A DNA stretch of 64,000 bases from Pseudalkalibacillus sp051842935. Its GTDB lineage: Bacteria > Bacillota > Bacilli > Bacillales > Fictibacillaceae. This document shows, in pieces, positions 8,426 through 17,891 of the stretch. The stretch spans positions 124,001 to 188,000 of the forward strand of contig NZ_JBPXRR010000002.1 in NCBI RefSeq assembly GCF_051842935.1. The letters are read 5' to 3'. The notes below the pieces were generated by a model. The model did no database searches. It worked only from the letters and a program-made list of their open reading frames with translations, and was not told the origin of the DNA. Both the position numbers and the translations under genes were made by a program. Position 1 is the first letter of the stretch. Every line of letters begins with the position of its first letter.

Positions 8426-9634
8426 TTAGTAGTTTACTGCATCGTAAGAGTTGATGCGTCCGTGCTTGAAGTACGTACCAGTGCCGCTTGTCGCGTCTGC
8501 AGTGTTTTCGATTGCAGCACGGATCTGTGAAGCACTACGGCCTTGTGCAGCTAGCAATCCTGCTAGTCCTGCAACGTGAGGAGATGCCATTGACGTACCA
8601 GACATGTACACATAACGGTTGCTTGGATATGTAGAAGCGATATCCACACCCGGTGCTGCAACGTCTACCCATGAAGCTCCCCAGTTAGAGAAAGATGCAA
8701 GTTGATCGTTGCTATCGACAGCAGCAACAGCAATTGCATTCGTGTAAGATGCTGGTTCGAACGTCGTGCTTACGCCATCGTTACCAGCAGCCGCTACGAC
8801 TACAACGCCTTTGTTCCATGCATAATCAACTGCATTCTTCAAGGTTGTCGTGTTACAGTCACAGCCGAGTGATAGGTTGATGACTTCTGCTCCTGCATCA
8901 GCCGCATACTCAATACCATCAGCAATGTCCGCTAGCGAACCACTACCTTGAGCATTCAATACACGAACCGCAAGAATATATGTGTTCGGAGCCATACCTG
9001 CGATACCACGAGCGTTGTTCGTTTCAGCAGCAGCTGTACCAGCTACGTGCGTTCCATGACCATTCAAGTCCATCGGATACCAGTCATTATCAACAAAGTC
9101 ATATCCTCGGATTGTTTTACCATCCAAGTCAGGGTGGTTATAATCGACTCCTGAATCCAGGATCGCGATCTCTTGGTTACTGCTTCCCTTTGTAATATCC
9201 CAAGCTAAGTTCGTATCAGTCGTCTTCAACCCGTATTGATATCCACTATAGTAGGTATCATTTGGTGTCCAAGTGGATTGGAACGTATAGTTCGGCTCCG
9301 CATACTCGACATTCGGGTTCTTGGAGAGCGCTTTGACAGCAGCTTCCACATTTCCGACTTTCAATACTTTGAACTTCGATTTGACAGCATCATCATCTGC
9401 CATTTCTTTTGCTCCTAATGATTTCAGAGCGTTGGATTTGAGTGAGTTGCCAACTCCATCTTTGAATTTGACGATGACTTCACCTTTTACATAGTTCTCT
9501 TTGACATCAGAGACATCGAGTGTTGAGACTTTTTTTGGTGCTTCCAGCTGATCGGTGGTTGCAGCCTCACCTACCATTGGAAAAAGTGCCATAGACGCAG
9601 CGAGTGACAGTGTAGCTAGTTTTTTGAACTTCAT
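8426..9634 (-). CDS. Secreted subtilisin-family serine protease (S8, thermitase-like)
   Basis: 402-aa pre-pro-protease. Residues 1-25 form a signal peptide ending in an Ala-rich cleavage site, about 45-120 an inhibitor_I9-type propeptide, and the catalytic domain starts near 125. The triad is visible: Asp160 (ILDSGVD), His193 (NGHGTHVAG) and Ser348 (SGTSMASPHVAG), with oxyanion Asn285 (AAAGND). The Cys-Asp-Cys at 258-260 could form a tight disulfide or metal site and is uncommon in secreted Bacillus subtilisins. It should act extracellularly after self-processing. It is a single-gene unit with its own terminator. Confidence 0.95.
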   Translation of the reverse strand: MKFKKLATLSLAASMALFPMVGEAATTDQLEAPKKVSTLDVSDVKENYVKGEVIVKFKDGVGNSLKSNALKSLGAKEMADDDAVKSKFKVLKVGNVEAAVKALSKNPNVEYAEPNYTFQSTWTPNDTYYSGYQYGLKTTDTNLAWDITKGSSNQEIAILDSGVDYNHPDLDGKTIRGYDFVDNDWYPMDLNGHGTHVAGTAAAETNNARGIAGMAPNTYILAVRVLNAQGSGSLADIADGIEYAADAGAEVINLSLGCDCNTTTLKNAVDYAWNKGVVVVAAAGNDGVSTTFEPASYTNAIAVAAVDSNDQLASFSNWGASWVDVAAPGVDIASTYPSNRYVYMSGTSMASPHVAGLAGLLAAQGRSASQIRAAIENTADATSGTGTYFKHGRINSYDAVNY

Positions 9635-10097
9635 ACTATACCTATTCCTCCCTCAAAAAGATTACTTAACCAATTCAGCCATTTTGAGGGAATTCCTGCG
9701 TATTGGGTATTGGGAAACTAAAAGTAAAACACGGGGTCAAAAGTCTGATTCGACAAGCCTGTTTTCCCAACCTTGAAAACGTATCTTTCACGTGCTGGAT
9801 AACTTATACTGGAGGGTTAGGGTTTTGTCTGAATATTCAATTTTTTATTGTGTTATTTCTATAAAATTCTACATGAGGATTGATCTTGTAAGAGTTCGTG
9901 ACACGAGGTTGTGACAGAAACCGTCAGGAGAGCGACTATAGTCCTCTTTCCAATTTCGACACGGTACCAGGTACAGACAAAGGTTTTTTAGTGTAAAAAA
10001 TCTCTACAACCTACTATTGGAAACCTCCCCCATCTGGCATATCCTCCTATTCTTTCTAATACTTTGGTTATAGTGAACAAATATGAGGAGGGGTGAC
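9635..10097. other. 463-bp divergent intergenic region
   Basis: It separates the minus-strand subtilisin from the plus-strand amine oxidase and must hold both promoters. I see no convincing -35/-10 pair. GGTACCAGGTAC at 9963-9974 is a solitary relative of the GTGCCAGGYACC elements at 18371-18477 and 23264-23322. No open frame here has a ribosome site. Confidence 0.5.
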
Positions 10098-11630
10098 ATG
10101 AGAAGGTATCCTTATGCTCGTAACCCTAAAGGTCCTTACAGACGGCGTGGGGTTCCAATCCGCCCGTTGAAGTATCCGGAAGATATGCTTGCCATCATCC
10201 AGGATGGACTTCCTAAAACCGACAACCCACAGGAAGTGATCATCATTGGGGCTGGAATGGCAGGTTTGGTTTCAGGATACTTGCTGAAAATGGCCGGACA
10301 TGACGTGACCATTTTAGAAGGGAACGATCGGGTCGGTGGACGAGTTTATACATTGCGAGAACCTTTCACTCCAGAAAATTACTTGGACATGGGTGCGATG
10401 CGGATCCCTGTCAACCACTACCTCGTCAATGAGTACGTCAACAAATTCAACATCCCTTACAATGAGTTCATCAACGCGACCGAGAATGATGTGATCTATG
10501 CCAATGGGGTCAGAACGACACGCAAAGAATATAACCGAAATCCGGATGTGTTGAAGTTTCCGGTCGAACCCGAAGAAAAAGGAAAAACAGCTTCTGAATT
10601 GTTGATGAGTGCTGTCCAACCTTTTCTTACCCTCTATAACAACAGCAGCCCTGAACAGAAGAAAATTCTCATGAAGAACTTTGATCGGTATTCGATTGAG
10701 AATTATTTGAGGTTCAATCCGATTGGCCCTTCTCTTTCTCCTGAAGCCATCCGTATGGTCAAAGTTTTACTCGGAATAGAAGGCTTTGCCGAACTTTCCT
10801 TTACGAACATCCTCTTCGATGTCGTCAATACCGTTTTTAACGAAGAGCTACAGTTTTATGAAATGACCGGCGGAAATGATCAACTCCCCTTGGCTTTCTT
10901 TGAAGAATTAAAGCCAAACATCAAATTCAATGAAAAAGTCAATAAAATCACCTCGAAACCTGATGAGGTCATCGTTCAGGCTAAAAATACAATCACCGGA
11001 CAAAAGACGGATTACACGGGTGATGCGCTAATCGTTGCCATCCCGTTCTCGGTCTTTCAATTTATTGAAGTGGAACCATTTGAAACCTTCTCTTTTGAAA
11101 AATGGAAAGCGATCCGCGAGTTGCCTTATGTGGCTGCTGTCAAAATCGGTATTGAATTCAAACGTAAATTCTGGGAAGAGGAAGGATTGGGCGGTGCGAA
11201 TGTGCTCACGGACTTTCCGAACCGTTTTACGTATACACCGAGTCCAGGAGTCGAAAAACAAACCGGCGTCGTCCTTGCCAGTTACAGCTGGGGGGATAAT
11301 GCGAAGCTTTGGAACGCCCTGTCCGAGGAGGAGCGAATCCAGCAAGCACTCGAAGATTTGGCGAAGATCCATGGCGATCAGATCTATGAAGATTTCCTGA
11401 ACGGTGCTTCCTTCAGCTGGAGTCAGAACCCGTTCTCGGCTGGATGCTTCACGCTTTTCAAACCGAATCAGGCTGCGACATTTCCTGAATACATCCGACG
11501 TCCGGAAGGCCGGATTCATTTTGCGGGAGAACACGCATCCGACTTCCAAGGCTGGATCGAGGGCGCTGTCCAATCCGGTGTGAGAGCGGCACATGAGGTG
11601 AATGCACGTTCCAGATTTTCTCCTATATAA
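10098..11630 (+). CDS. Flavin amine oxidase / L-amino-acid-oxidase-like FAD oxidoreductase
   Basis: 510 aa. After a basic N-terminus (Arg/Tyr/Pro-rich, about 30 residues) comes an FAD-binding Rossmann motif GAGMAG at 51-56, the adjoining LEGNDRVGGR segment typical of the GMC/MAO superfamily, and a C-terminal GRIHFAGEHASDFQGWIEGA flavin-contact motif. It probably oxidises an amine or amino acid to the imine with release of peroxide; the substrate is unknown. The start is ATG 10098, with AGGAGG at 10086-10091 and a six-base spacer; the upstream ATG at 10083 overlaps that site. No signal peptide is apparent. Confidence 0.9.
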   Translation: MRRYPYARNPKGPYRRRGVPIRPLKYPEDMLAIIQDGLPKTDNPQEVIIIGAGMAGLVSGYLLKMAGHDVTILEGNDRVGGRVYTLREPFTPENYLDMGAMRIPVNHYLVNEYVNKFNIPYNEFINATENDVIYANGVRTTRKEYNRNPDVLKFPVEPEEKGKTASELLMSAVQPFLTLYNNSSPEQKKILMKNFDRYSIENYLRFNPIGPSLSPEAIRMVKVLLGIEGFAELSFTNILFDVVNTVFNEELQFYEMTGGNDQLPLAFFEELKPNIKFNEKVNKITSKPDEVIVQAKNTITGQKTDYTGDALIVAIPFSVFQFIEVEPFETFSFEKWKAIRELPYVAAVKIGIEFKRKFWEEEGLGGANVLTDFPNRFTYTPSPGVEKQTGVVLASYSWGDNAKLWNALSEEERIQQALEDLAKIHGDQIYEDFLNGASFSWSQNPFSAGCFTLFKPNQAATFPEYIRRPEGRIHFAGEHASDFQGWIEGAVQSGVRAAHEVNARSRFSPI

Positions 11631-11765
11631 AGCATTCTTTAAGAAAAAGAGGTCTTTCCTCATAGACATAATTCGGGATAAATCGACCCTTAGACCCCCG
11701 AGAACTAGGTGACAAGTGTGCTAGATTAGTAGACGCACGAATCAAAAACCTAGGGGGTAAAAGGA

Positions 11766-12689
11766 ATGAAAGGTAAAAAATTTGCAGCATTGACTCTCGC
11801 ACTATCTCTCACTCTAGCACCAGGATTCACCAGTGCAGAAGGTCATCACGACCATCAAGATCACCATGAACCAACAATGGTAGACTCTCAAGGAAATGAA
11901 GTGAGCATCGGTACTCTACCGAAGGCGAAAACAAAAGGGAAAGAAAACTTCGACCAACCAGCTGAAGTTGAAGAAACGACAGTTGCAGAAGTTTTAGATG
12001 AAAATAAGAACAAAATCGGTGAAAAGAAATTCGAAAAGAACAGCGATAAAGTGAACAAAAAAGAAAAGAAAAATAAGAAAGAGAAACACAACTCTGAAGG
12101 CGAACTCTGCATCCTCTTCTGCGGTGGCGGCGGTGACCCTGGAGACGGTGACGGAGATACTGACCCAGGCGCAGCTCGTGTCGTAACGGTATTCGTTGCA
12201 GTTGATGAAGAATATCGCGCAGCGCACAGCGACTGGCAAACACGCACACAAAACATCGTTGAAAATGCAGACAACGGCTTCCAACGGGACCACAACATCG
12301 ATTTCCAAGTGAAAGCATTCGGTCAATGGTCTTCTCAAGGACGCAACGCTTCTGAGATTTTACAAGACTTAGACCGTGATTGGAACGGTACAGGACATGA
12401 TTTCCTAGTCGGATTCACTCGTGACTCCAACTTCAACGCAGGTGGAATCGCGTACGTATACAATTCTTCCCCTTACGGAAGCGCAGTATCGGTCAACCTT
12501 GATCAAGGTACAACGAACACTTGGCACGCAGCACAACACGAATTCTCTCACAACTACGGTCTTGGACACGATCCTCAAGGTAGCGGCATCAAGTGCATCA
12601 TGAACTATGACTACTCTTACAGCGTCGACTACTGGGATCAAGACCACGACAATGAAATCCAAGCCCACAAAGCCTGGTACGGAAACTAA
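11766..12689 (+). CDS. Secreted metzincin-type zinc metalloprotease
   Basis: 307 aa. There is a signal peptide (about 1-24), a His/Asp-rich then Lys/Glu-rich pro-region (25-110), a Cys115/Cys119 pair, a Gly/Asp-rich linker, and a catalytic domain from about 137. HEFSHNYGLGHD at 258-269 supplies zinc ligands His258, His262 and His268 with catalytic Glu259. The downstream Cys-Ile-Met-Asn at 277-280 provides the Met-turn (Met279). This is the metzincin signature. The MEROPS family is uncertain; an M84-like enzyme is possible. It acts outside the cell. The CILFC and Gly-rich linker may be a maturation switch, which is inference. Confidence 0.9.
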   Translation: MKGKKFAALTLALSLTLAPGFTSAEGHHDHQDHHEPTMVDSQGNEVSIGTLPKAKTKGKENFDQPAEVEETTVAEVLDENKNKIGEKKFEKNSDKVNKKEKKNKKEKHNSEGELCILFCGGGGDPGDGDGDTDPGAARVVTVFVAVDEEYRAAHSDWQTRTQNIVENADNGFQRDHNIDFQVKAFGQWSSQGRNASEILQDLDRDWNGTGHDFLVGFTRDSNFNAGGIAYVYNSSPYGSAVSVNLDQGTTNTWHAAQHEFSHNYGLGHDPQGSGIKCIMNYDYSYSVDYWDQDHDNEIQAHKAWYGN

Positions 12690-12706
12690 GTTCTATATTT
12701 GGAAAA

Positions 12707-12733
12707 AAGAGCGACCTTTTGCGGGTCGCTCTT
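12707..12733. terminator. Bidirectional terminator
   Basis: AAGAGCGACC (12707-12716) pairs with GGTCGCTCTT (12724-12733). An A tract precedes it and a pyrimidine stretch follows, so it can end both the metzincin message and the convergent minus-strand message coming through the 21-bp array. Confidence 0.8.
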
Positions 12734-12774
12734 CCTTATTGTGTTTTGTTTGAGGGATCTAGGTAGATCTTACT

Positions 12775-12890
12775 GTTTTCAAAGACTGGTGCTGATTTTT
12801 CTAAAATGCACCGGTTTTTTTCTAAGACTGAGTGCTATTTTTCTAAAACACGTTACTGTTTTTCTAAGATAAAGTGGTTTTTTTCTAAAA
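12775..12890. repeat. 21-bp periodic tandem array (TTTTTCTAA core)
   Basis: TTTTTCTAA begins at 12796, 12817, 12838, 12859 and 12880, exactly 21 bp apart, with a degenerate unit TTTTCAAAG at 12775. The 12 bases between cores vary. The array sits between the stop of the minus-strand gene 12919-13473 and the bidirectional terminator at 12707-12733, so it lies in that gene's 3' untranslated region. Confidence 0.9.
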
Positions 12891-12918
12891 CAAGGAGCGC
12901 ATCCACTATTGAATCGCT

Positions 12919-13473
12919 CTAAAATAGATCTTCCAGCTCCAATTCTTCGTCATTCTGATCAAACAGTTTCATTTCGTACACATCGTTCCCTGTTTTCGCC
13001 GCTTTTTCTTCCATACTAGGCTCTTTTTCATACCAAACGAAGAAATTTTCCCCGGCTACATCAATCTCGAAGACTTCATCATAAAAGGTGAACTCGATAT
13101 GATCGAGTTTTCCACTCAAATTTTCACCAAATAAGACCGTGTACATCCCTTTATTGGTTTCAACCGATTGATGGGCAACTGTCGTGTTTTCCACGAATGT
13201 TCCATAGTACTCGTACCTGTTCAACAGCGGAGTTTTTTGGAACATGGAGAGCTGGATGCGGGACTTCCCTTCAATCGTCCGGATGAACACAAGGTAACGA
13301 TCGGTTCCTTCTATATGTACAGTTTCAATATGCTCCCCTTGCTCAGCTACCCCACCTGGTCCATTCAATTCTTCTGCAAATGTCTCTATGTCCGTAATCG
13401 GATATAAACCATTATAAATGTATACAATCGTCGAAACGACAATCGCAATAAAGATTACCTTTTTATTTTTCAT
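12919..13473 (-). CDS. Hypothetical membrane-anchored extracytoplasmic protein
   Basis: 184 aa. One N-terminal membrane segment (about residues 5-20) is followed by a mostly beta, acidic soluble region ending in an Asp/Glu-rich tail. I recognise no family. ATG 13473 is chosen because GGGGGAGGG lies directly upstream; the longer reading frame to 13536 has no ribosome site. It is monocistronic, convergent with the metzincin gene, and its transcript would carry the 21-bp array. Confidence 0.75.
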   Translation of the reverse strand: MKNKKVIFIAIVVSTIVYIYNGLYPITDIETFAEELNGPGGVAEQGEHIETVHIEGTDRYLVFIRTIEGKSRIQLSMFQKTPLLNRYEYYGTFVENTTVAHQSVETNKGMYTVLFGENLSGKLDHIEFTFYDEVFEIDVAGENFFVWYEKEPSMEEKAAKTGNDVYEMKLFDQNDEELELEDLF

Positions 13474-13528
13474 GAACCCTCCCCCTCTATTTCCATTATA
13501 TAGAAGGAGGATTAAATAAGTAATAGAA

Positions 13529-13559
13529 ACTCCCACAACCTCATAACAGCTGTGGGAGT
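13529..13559 (-). terminator. Terminator of the 3D-domain protein gene
   Basis: ACTCCCACA (13529-13537) pairs with TGTGGGAGT (13551-13559), nine bases past the stop of the minus-strand gene. The T tract is weak. Confidence 0.65.
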
Positions 13560-13567
13560 CCCATCTA

Positions 13568-14371
13568 TTATTCTACGATTGTCACTTTGACGCTTTTGCG
13601 TCCCCATTGCATCGCTTTGTCATGGTTCGCAATGAATACATCGATTTCTTTTCCATTCACACCGCCACCGATGTCAGCAGCGATTGCACGTCCATAGCCT
13701 TCAACATCAACGATTGATCCCAATGGAATGACGCTCGGATCCACCGCAATCACTTTTGCGTCCGAATATTTTTTCAGATTGATGCCCATTTTCGTCGTAC
13801 CTGAACAGCCTTCACAATTCGCTGTATATGCTGTACTTTCTACTGTAAAAGATTGACCTGCTTCGACGGAACGTTTAGAAGCTTTGCTGTCCAACGCGCT
13901 TCTCGTGTTAGGACCAGCGATTCCATCCGCCTTCAATCCTTGAGAACGCTGGAAGCTTTTAATCGCGTCCACTGTTCCATTTCCATAGATTCCATCTACA
14001 CTTGAGCCGTAGTGCCCTACTCGTTTCAATTGGCTCTGAATATGTATGACTTGCTTTCCGATGTCACCATAACGCAATACTTGAATCGCATGGTTCGTGT
14101 TCGGACCTGCAACTCCGTCTTGCTTCAAGTTACGGGAAGCTTGGAAATCCTTCACCGCTTCTTCTGTTATCGGACCATAATATCCTGTTGACGTATGGTA
14201 AGGGAATACACCCTTTGTCATCAAGTAATCTTGTAATTCCACAACATCTTGACCACGATCGCCTTCACTCAATGTACGATCGCCCAGTGCTGCTGATGCG
14301 AAGGATGGTGTAGCGATCAGCACAACAGTTGCGACAAATACCATCATCAACGCTTTCATTTTATGATTCAT
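13568..14371 (-). CDS. Cell-wall protein with two PG-binding repeats and a 3D domain
   Basis: 267 aa. Signal peptide (about 1-28), two PG_binding_1 modules (about 35-95 and 103-160, each ending GVAGPNT or GIAGPNT) and a C-terminal 3D domain (about 178-265). The three conserved aspartates of 3D/MltA-like domains are visible at Asp211 (VDPSVIPLGS), Asp233 (AADIGG) and Asp244 (IDVF). The fold suggests a lytic transglycosylase-like or muralytic role on peptidoglycan, similar to Bacillus YocH. There is also a Cys186/Cys189 pair. It is exported and wall-bound, with its own promoter region and terminator. Confidence 0.92.
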   Translation of the reverse strand: MNHKMKALMMVFVATVVLIATPSFASAALGDRTLSEGDRGQDVVELQDYLMTKGVFPYHTSTGYYGPITEEAVKDFQASRNLKQDGVAGPNTNHAIQVLRYGDIGKQVIHIQSQLKRVGHYGSSVDGIYGNGTVDAIKSFQRSQGLKADGIAGPNTRSALDSKASKRSVEAGQSFTVESTAYTANCEGCSGTTKMGINLKKYSDAKVIAVDPSVIPLGSIVDVEGYGRAIAADIGGGVNGKEIDVFIANHDKAMQWGRKSVKVTIVE

Positions 14372-14600
14372 CTTTATTCCTCCCCTAAGTATGACTCTTT
14401 GGAAAGGTTTCGGGAGGAAGTGACGTTATTCGTGGATAACGTTTGAAATCACAACGTTTTAACCACTATTCGACCATATAATGGTTTTTGTACTAGGACT
14501 CGCACTAGTTCTCATTTGAATTTTCTGAAAAATGCTGTGATAATAGAAACGATGAGTAGTTTTTTCCTTAAACTACTAAAATTGTAAAGGAGAGATGACA

Positions 14601-15866
14601 GTGGAATTGGAACAAATGGATCTTCCAGGTACAATGCGAGAAGATGGACAAGACGAAACAAAACCTTATTTGACGGCCTTGATCGGTTGGAGTTTACCGG
14701 CAATCGAAGCATGCACCAAATTGGAGAAGCCTTTTGTTGTCGTTGGACCGCCTGATTTCGAGCATTTTGCCGAAAAGAATGACATCCGTTTCATCGGGTG
14801 GGATTTCGACCGACTGAACGAGGGATCGGACAAGCTTTTCAAACAGTTGAAAGCACTTGGGGCTGAAGTAGCTGTTCCTCTCTATGAAGAATGTGTCGAA
14901 TGGGCAGGAGCGCTTAACTCCCGCTTCCGAAACGAGCCCCGCGTATTCAACCGCTCTCTTTTACTACGTGACAAAGGGATGATGAAGCGAAAGGCACAGA
15001 TCGCAGGCATCAAAGTCGGTGTGTTTGAAGAAGCGCATACGAAGGACGACGTCAGACGCTTCCTGAAGCGCGTGAACGAAGCGCTCTTGAAAGTCGAAGG
15101 CGACAAGAACGACCCGATTCATGTAAAACCGCTTGATAAAGCTGGATCCGTCGGTCACCGTGCGATCGATGACCCTGAAGAAATCGATGCTTTGAGCGAA
15201 AATGATTTCCCGCTATTAATGGAAAGCCATCTAGATGGACAGGAATTTTCATGTGAAGTGTTCGTCCATAAAGGTGAAATCCAATTCTTGAATATTACGG
15301 AATACGTCAAACTTGGCTATTCCAATTTTGTACCCGCCTCTCCATCCTTAGAGGAGAAACGACCACAAATCCGTCAAGCGATTGAACAATTGATCAATGC
15401 GTTCGAAATCGAATACGGTGTCATCCACCCAGAATATTTCATCACCTCAGACGGTACACTCCACTTCGGTGAAGTCGCAGCCCGCGTTCCAGGCGGACAT
15501 ATCTTCGACTTGATCGAACGTGCACACGGCTTCAACGCTTACCAGGCCCAAATCCTTTGCAGTGATCCAAACACGACCCAAGAAGAATTACGCGACTTTT
15601 TCCCAGGAGAAAATGAAGCAGAAGGCTTTGCAGGCTGCTTGATGGTGCACCCTCACCGCCCATACATCCAAGGACTCGACGTACCGGACGAACTTGAAGA
15701 CCACCCGTACTTTGAAAAACACGACATGTTCACACCTGACCAAGGGAAGGTATCCGAGCGCATCGGCTTCGGAAACCATTATGGAACGATCTTCTTCTAT
15801 GGAGAGGATAGCGAAAATATGCGCGAACTACTCCAGAAATATGAAAAGTACGATTTCTACGTCTAA
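14601..15866 (+). CDS. ATP-grasp domain ligase, partner of the 659-aa protein
   Basis: About 421 aa, cytosolic. The C-terminal two thirds fit the ATP-grasp fold: the central lid region (MESHLDGQEFSCEVFVHKGE), then HPEYFITSDG and GEVAARVPGG, whose Glu and Arg should bind Mg-ATP. This subfamily (carbamoyl-phosphate-synthase-like, as in L-amino-acid ligases) joins a carboxylate to an amine through an acyl-phosphate. The substrate is unknown. GTG 14601 is preferred because AGGAG (14588-14592) is 8 nt upstream; ATG 14595 would leave only 2 nt. The next gene starts 37 nt downstream with its own ribosome site, so the two form an operon. Confidence 0.85.
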   Translation: MELEQMDLPGTMREDGQDETKPYLTALIGWSLPAIEACTKLEKPFVVVGPPDFEHFAEKNDIRFIGWDFDRLNEGSDKLFKQLKALGAEVAVPLYEECVEWAGALNSRFRNEPRVFNRSLLLRDKGMMKRKAQIAGIKVGVFEEAHTKDDVRRFLKRVNEALLKVEGDKNDPIHVKPLDKAGSVGHRAIDDPEEIDALSENDFPLLMESHLDGQEFSCEVFVHKGEIQFLNITEYVKLGYSNFVPASPSLEEKRPQIRQAIEQLINAFEIEYGVIHPEYFITSDGTLHFGEVAARVPGGHIFDLIERAHGFNAYQAQILCSDPNTTQEELRDFFPGENEAEGFAGCLMVHPHRPYIQGLDVPDELEDHPYFEKHDMFTPDQGKVSERIGFGNHYGTIFFYGEDSENMRELLQKYEKYDFYV

Positions 15867-15903
15867 TCTTAAGCGGATTTTTAAATGATAAAGGAGTTGG
15901 ATT

Positions 15904-17883
15904 ATGACTTCAGAATTGACGGAGAAAAAAGTAGAACGTTTCACAGAAGCCCTGAATGAATTAGAGAAAGCTGCTACATTCGCAAAATCGATGTATCAAA
16001 CCGACGTCTATCAGGAAGCCGGACGGATGATGGAAAGTTTGGATGGGATGAAGTCCCTCTTCAATTACGCGAACCGGTTTGATGAAGCCGGCGTGTTCAG
16101 CGGCGGTCCATGGGAGGATGCGTCGAAACTACAGCCACCTCTCGTCAGTGGTTCGTTAAAAACGAAAGGGCTCGCTTCCATCATTGAAGTGATGAGCGAC
16201 ATGCGGATGCTAGCGATCGCAAAAGGCAACGCCGATCACCCGTCCGTCACGAAGGAATCTGCGGAGGAATTTTTGAATGAAGTGATGGCGTTGAACCTGG
16301 ACTTGCTGTTCCCGAACGGATCGGAAGAAGCACGGATTGAACAGAAGGAAAACGCAGAGCAGTATGACCGCGCTCAACGATTTTTCGAATTCCTGTTCAC
16401 CCAGCTTTCGTCGGCATCGTTGTCGAAAACGCTGCTCGTTGAGATCAACCAGCTGACCGCACAACGACCGATTATGGTAAAACGAATCAAATCGATGATC
16501 CGCACGGCGAAAAAATTGCTTGAGTCGGAAGGTCCGGAAAACCAACCGGAAGATCTGCAAGACTATATCGAGGCTGTCGAAGGACCAACCCAATATAGTA
16601 AAAAGTTCCCGAATGTAAATACCTATCGTAGTGAGCTGAAAAACGTCATGATTGATGAGCTCGTCGAGGAAGCGCGCGCGTTTGCCAAGTCGATGCAGAA
16701 TACGGGAATCGTGGCACCTCAGCACGCGATTTTATTGCGCCGATTGAATAAAAACAAGCCTGAATTGCTCTCTGAAGCTTTGATGCTGACAGACAAAGGA
16801 AAAGCGAATTTAGAGGAGCATATTGAACTTGTAAGTCAGTTGATTAAGGTCGCAATTTATCCGGCGACCGCTCAAACAATTTACGGGTTATCGAAGATGC
16901 TTGACCGAGGGGTCTTGTCGTCTACGCCTGTCGCACCAGGCTTGCGTCGCTTGGTGGAAATCGATATCCGGCCTGAAGTGCGCAAGGAGCTTTTCAACGC
17001 GTATGAATACCGAAGTGGATTGACGGCGAACTCGATTCTCGTCGCTGGTGTCATCAGTGTACTCGGTCAACCGCTCGGTGTCGGGCAAGGTTTGAATCCG
17101 ACGTGTCAGTCGGCACGCGGTATCAGTCTTTGGGCACAGCACGCACCGGGATACTTGCTTGAGTTGATCCCTCGTGCGGCCCGTGACGGTGACATTGATT
17201 TGACGTTCGAGGGTACTGCCATTCACTCGAAGGATCTAAAAGGCGGACTTGCGCCGGAACTCCATAAAGAGCTCGATCCTGTATCGCTCGTGTTGGTTCC
17301 TCATCTCGATCGCATCTACAACGAGATGATGACGCGTGTCGCTCTACGAGGTGAAGATGGACACAAATGGGTGAACCCTGAGTTCTATGGCAACTGGGTT
17401 CAACGAGGATTCAGTACGGTCATTGAGCCGATTACTGGAACCATCACAGATTTCCAAGGATATGTACGGTTGTTCTATGCAACCCATCACCCGGATTACA
17501 ACGATGATTATGAATTGATTTATCCGAATCCGGTCGGGATCTTCATTACGAATGTGCACGGAAAGCTGCTCGGTTTCCATGCGGTGTCGATCCTTCGGAT
17601 TGCCCGAGTGGAGTCCGGCGATTACCGGATCTATTTTTACAATCCAAACAATGACGGATCGCAAAACTGGGGACAAGGCATCGAGCCTACTGTGAACGGA
17701 AACGGTGAGCTGGAAGGTGAATCCTCTCTCCCATTCCATGAATTCGTATCCCGCTTATATGCGTTCCATTACAACCCTTACGAGCAAGGGGATGCATTCG
17801 CGGTTGAGGATGACATCGTCGACCGTATCGAATCTCTGGCAAAAGGAAGCTGGGGAGAAGAGTATACATGGGTCACACTGTAA
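15904..17883 (+). CDS. Large hypothetical protein with putative Cys-His-Asn catalytic set
   Basis: 659 aa, no signal peptide, family not recognised. Residues 1-350 are charged and helical. The C-terminal half looks enzymatic: Asn-Pro-Thr-Cys401-Gln-Ser-Ala-Arg-Gly precedes a hydrophobic helix, Gly-Phe-His559-Ala-Val-Ser-Ile begins a strand, and Tyr-Phe-Tyr-Asn580-Pro-Asn-Asn-Asp follows about 20 residues later. That order and spacing are as in papain or calpain folds, but this is inference from motif geometry only. ATG follows AAAGGAG. It shares an operon and a terminator with the ATP-grasp gene, so the two probably act on one substrate. Confidence 0.8.
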   Translation: MTSELTEKKVERFTEALNELEKAATFAKSMYQTDVYQEAGRMMESLDGMKSLFNYANRFDEAGVFSGGPWEDASKLQPPLVSGSLKTKGLASIIEVMSDMRMLAIAKGNADHPSVTKESAEEFLNEVMALNLDLLFPNGSEEARIEQKENAEQYDRAQRFFEFLFTQLSSASLSKTLLVEINQLTAQRPIMVKRIKSMIRTAKKLLESEGPENQPEDLQDYIEAVEGPTQYSKKFPNVNTYRSELKNVMIDELVEEARAFAKSMQNTGIVAPQHAILLRRLNKNKPELLSEALMLTDKGKANLEEHIELVSQLIKVAIYPATAQTIYGLSKMLDRGVLSSTPVAPGLRRLVEIDIRPEVRKELFNAYEYRSGLTANSILVAGVISVLGQPLGVGQGLNPTCQSARGISLWAQHAPGYLLELIPRAARDGDIDLTFEGTAIHSKDLKGGLAPELHKELDPVSLVLVPHLDRIYNEMMTRVALRGEDGHKWVNPEFYGNWVQRGFSTVIEPITGTITDFQGYVRLFYATHHPDYNDDYELIYPNPVGIFITNVHGKLLGFHAVSILRIARVESGDYRIYFYNPNNDGSQNWGQGIEPTVNGNGELEGESSLPFHEFVSRLYAFHYNPYEQGDAFAVEDDIVDRIESLAKGSWGEEYTWVTL

Positions 17884-17891
17884 AATAATGA

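Noticed and set aside
10083..10097. ATG 10083 as start of the amine oxidase
   Set aside because: It overlaps the AGGAGG ribosome site that serves ATG 10098.
12775..12890. CRISPR array
   Set aside because: The 21-bp period with 9-bp cores is far too short for CRISPR repeats and spacers, and there are no cas genes. The same holds for the 20-bp array at 23107-23235.
14601..17883. Cyanophycin synthetase or BacD-type dipeptide ligase assignment
   Set aside because: The ATP-grasp part is compatible, but no cyanophycin-type Mur ligase domain or bacilysin genes are present, so a specific name would be a guess.
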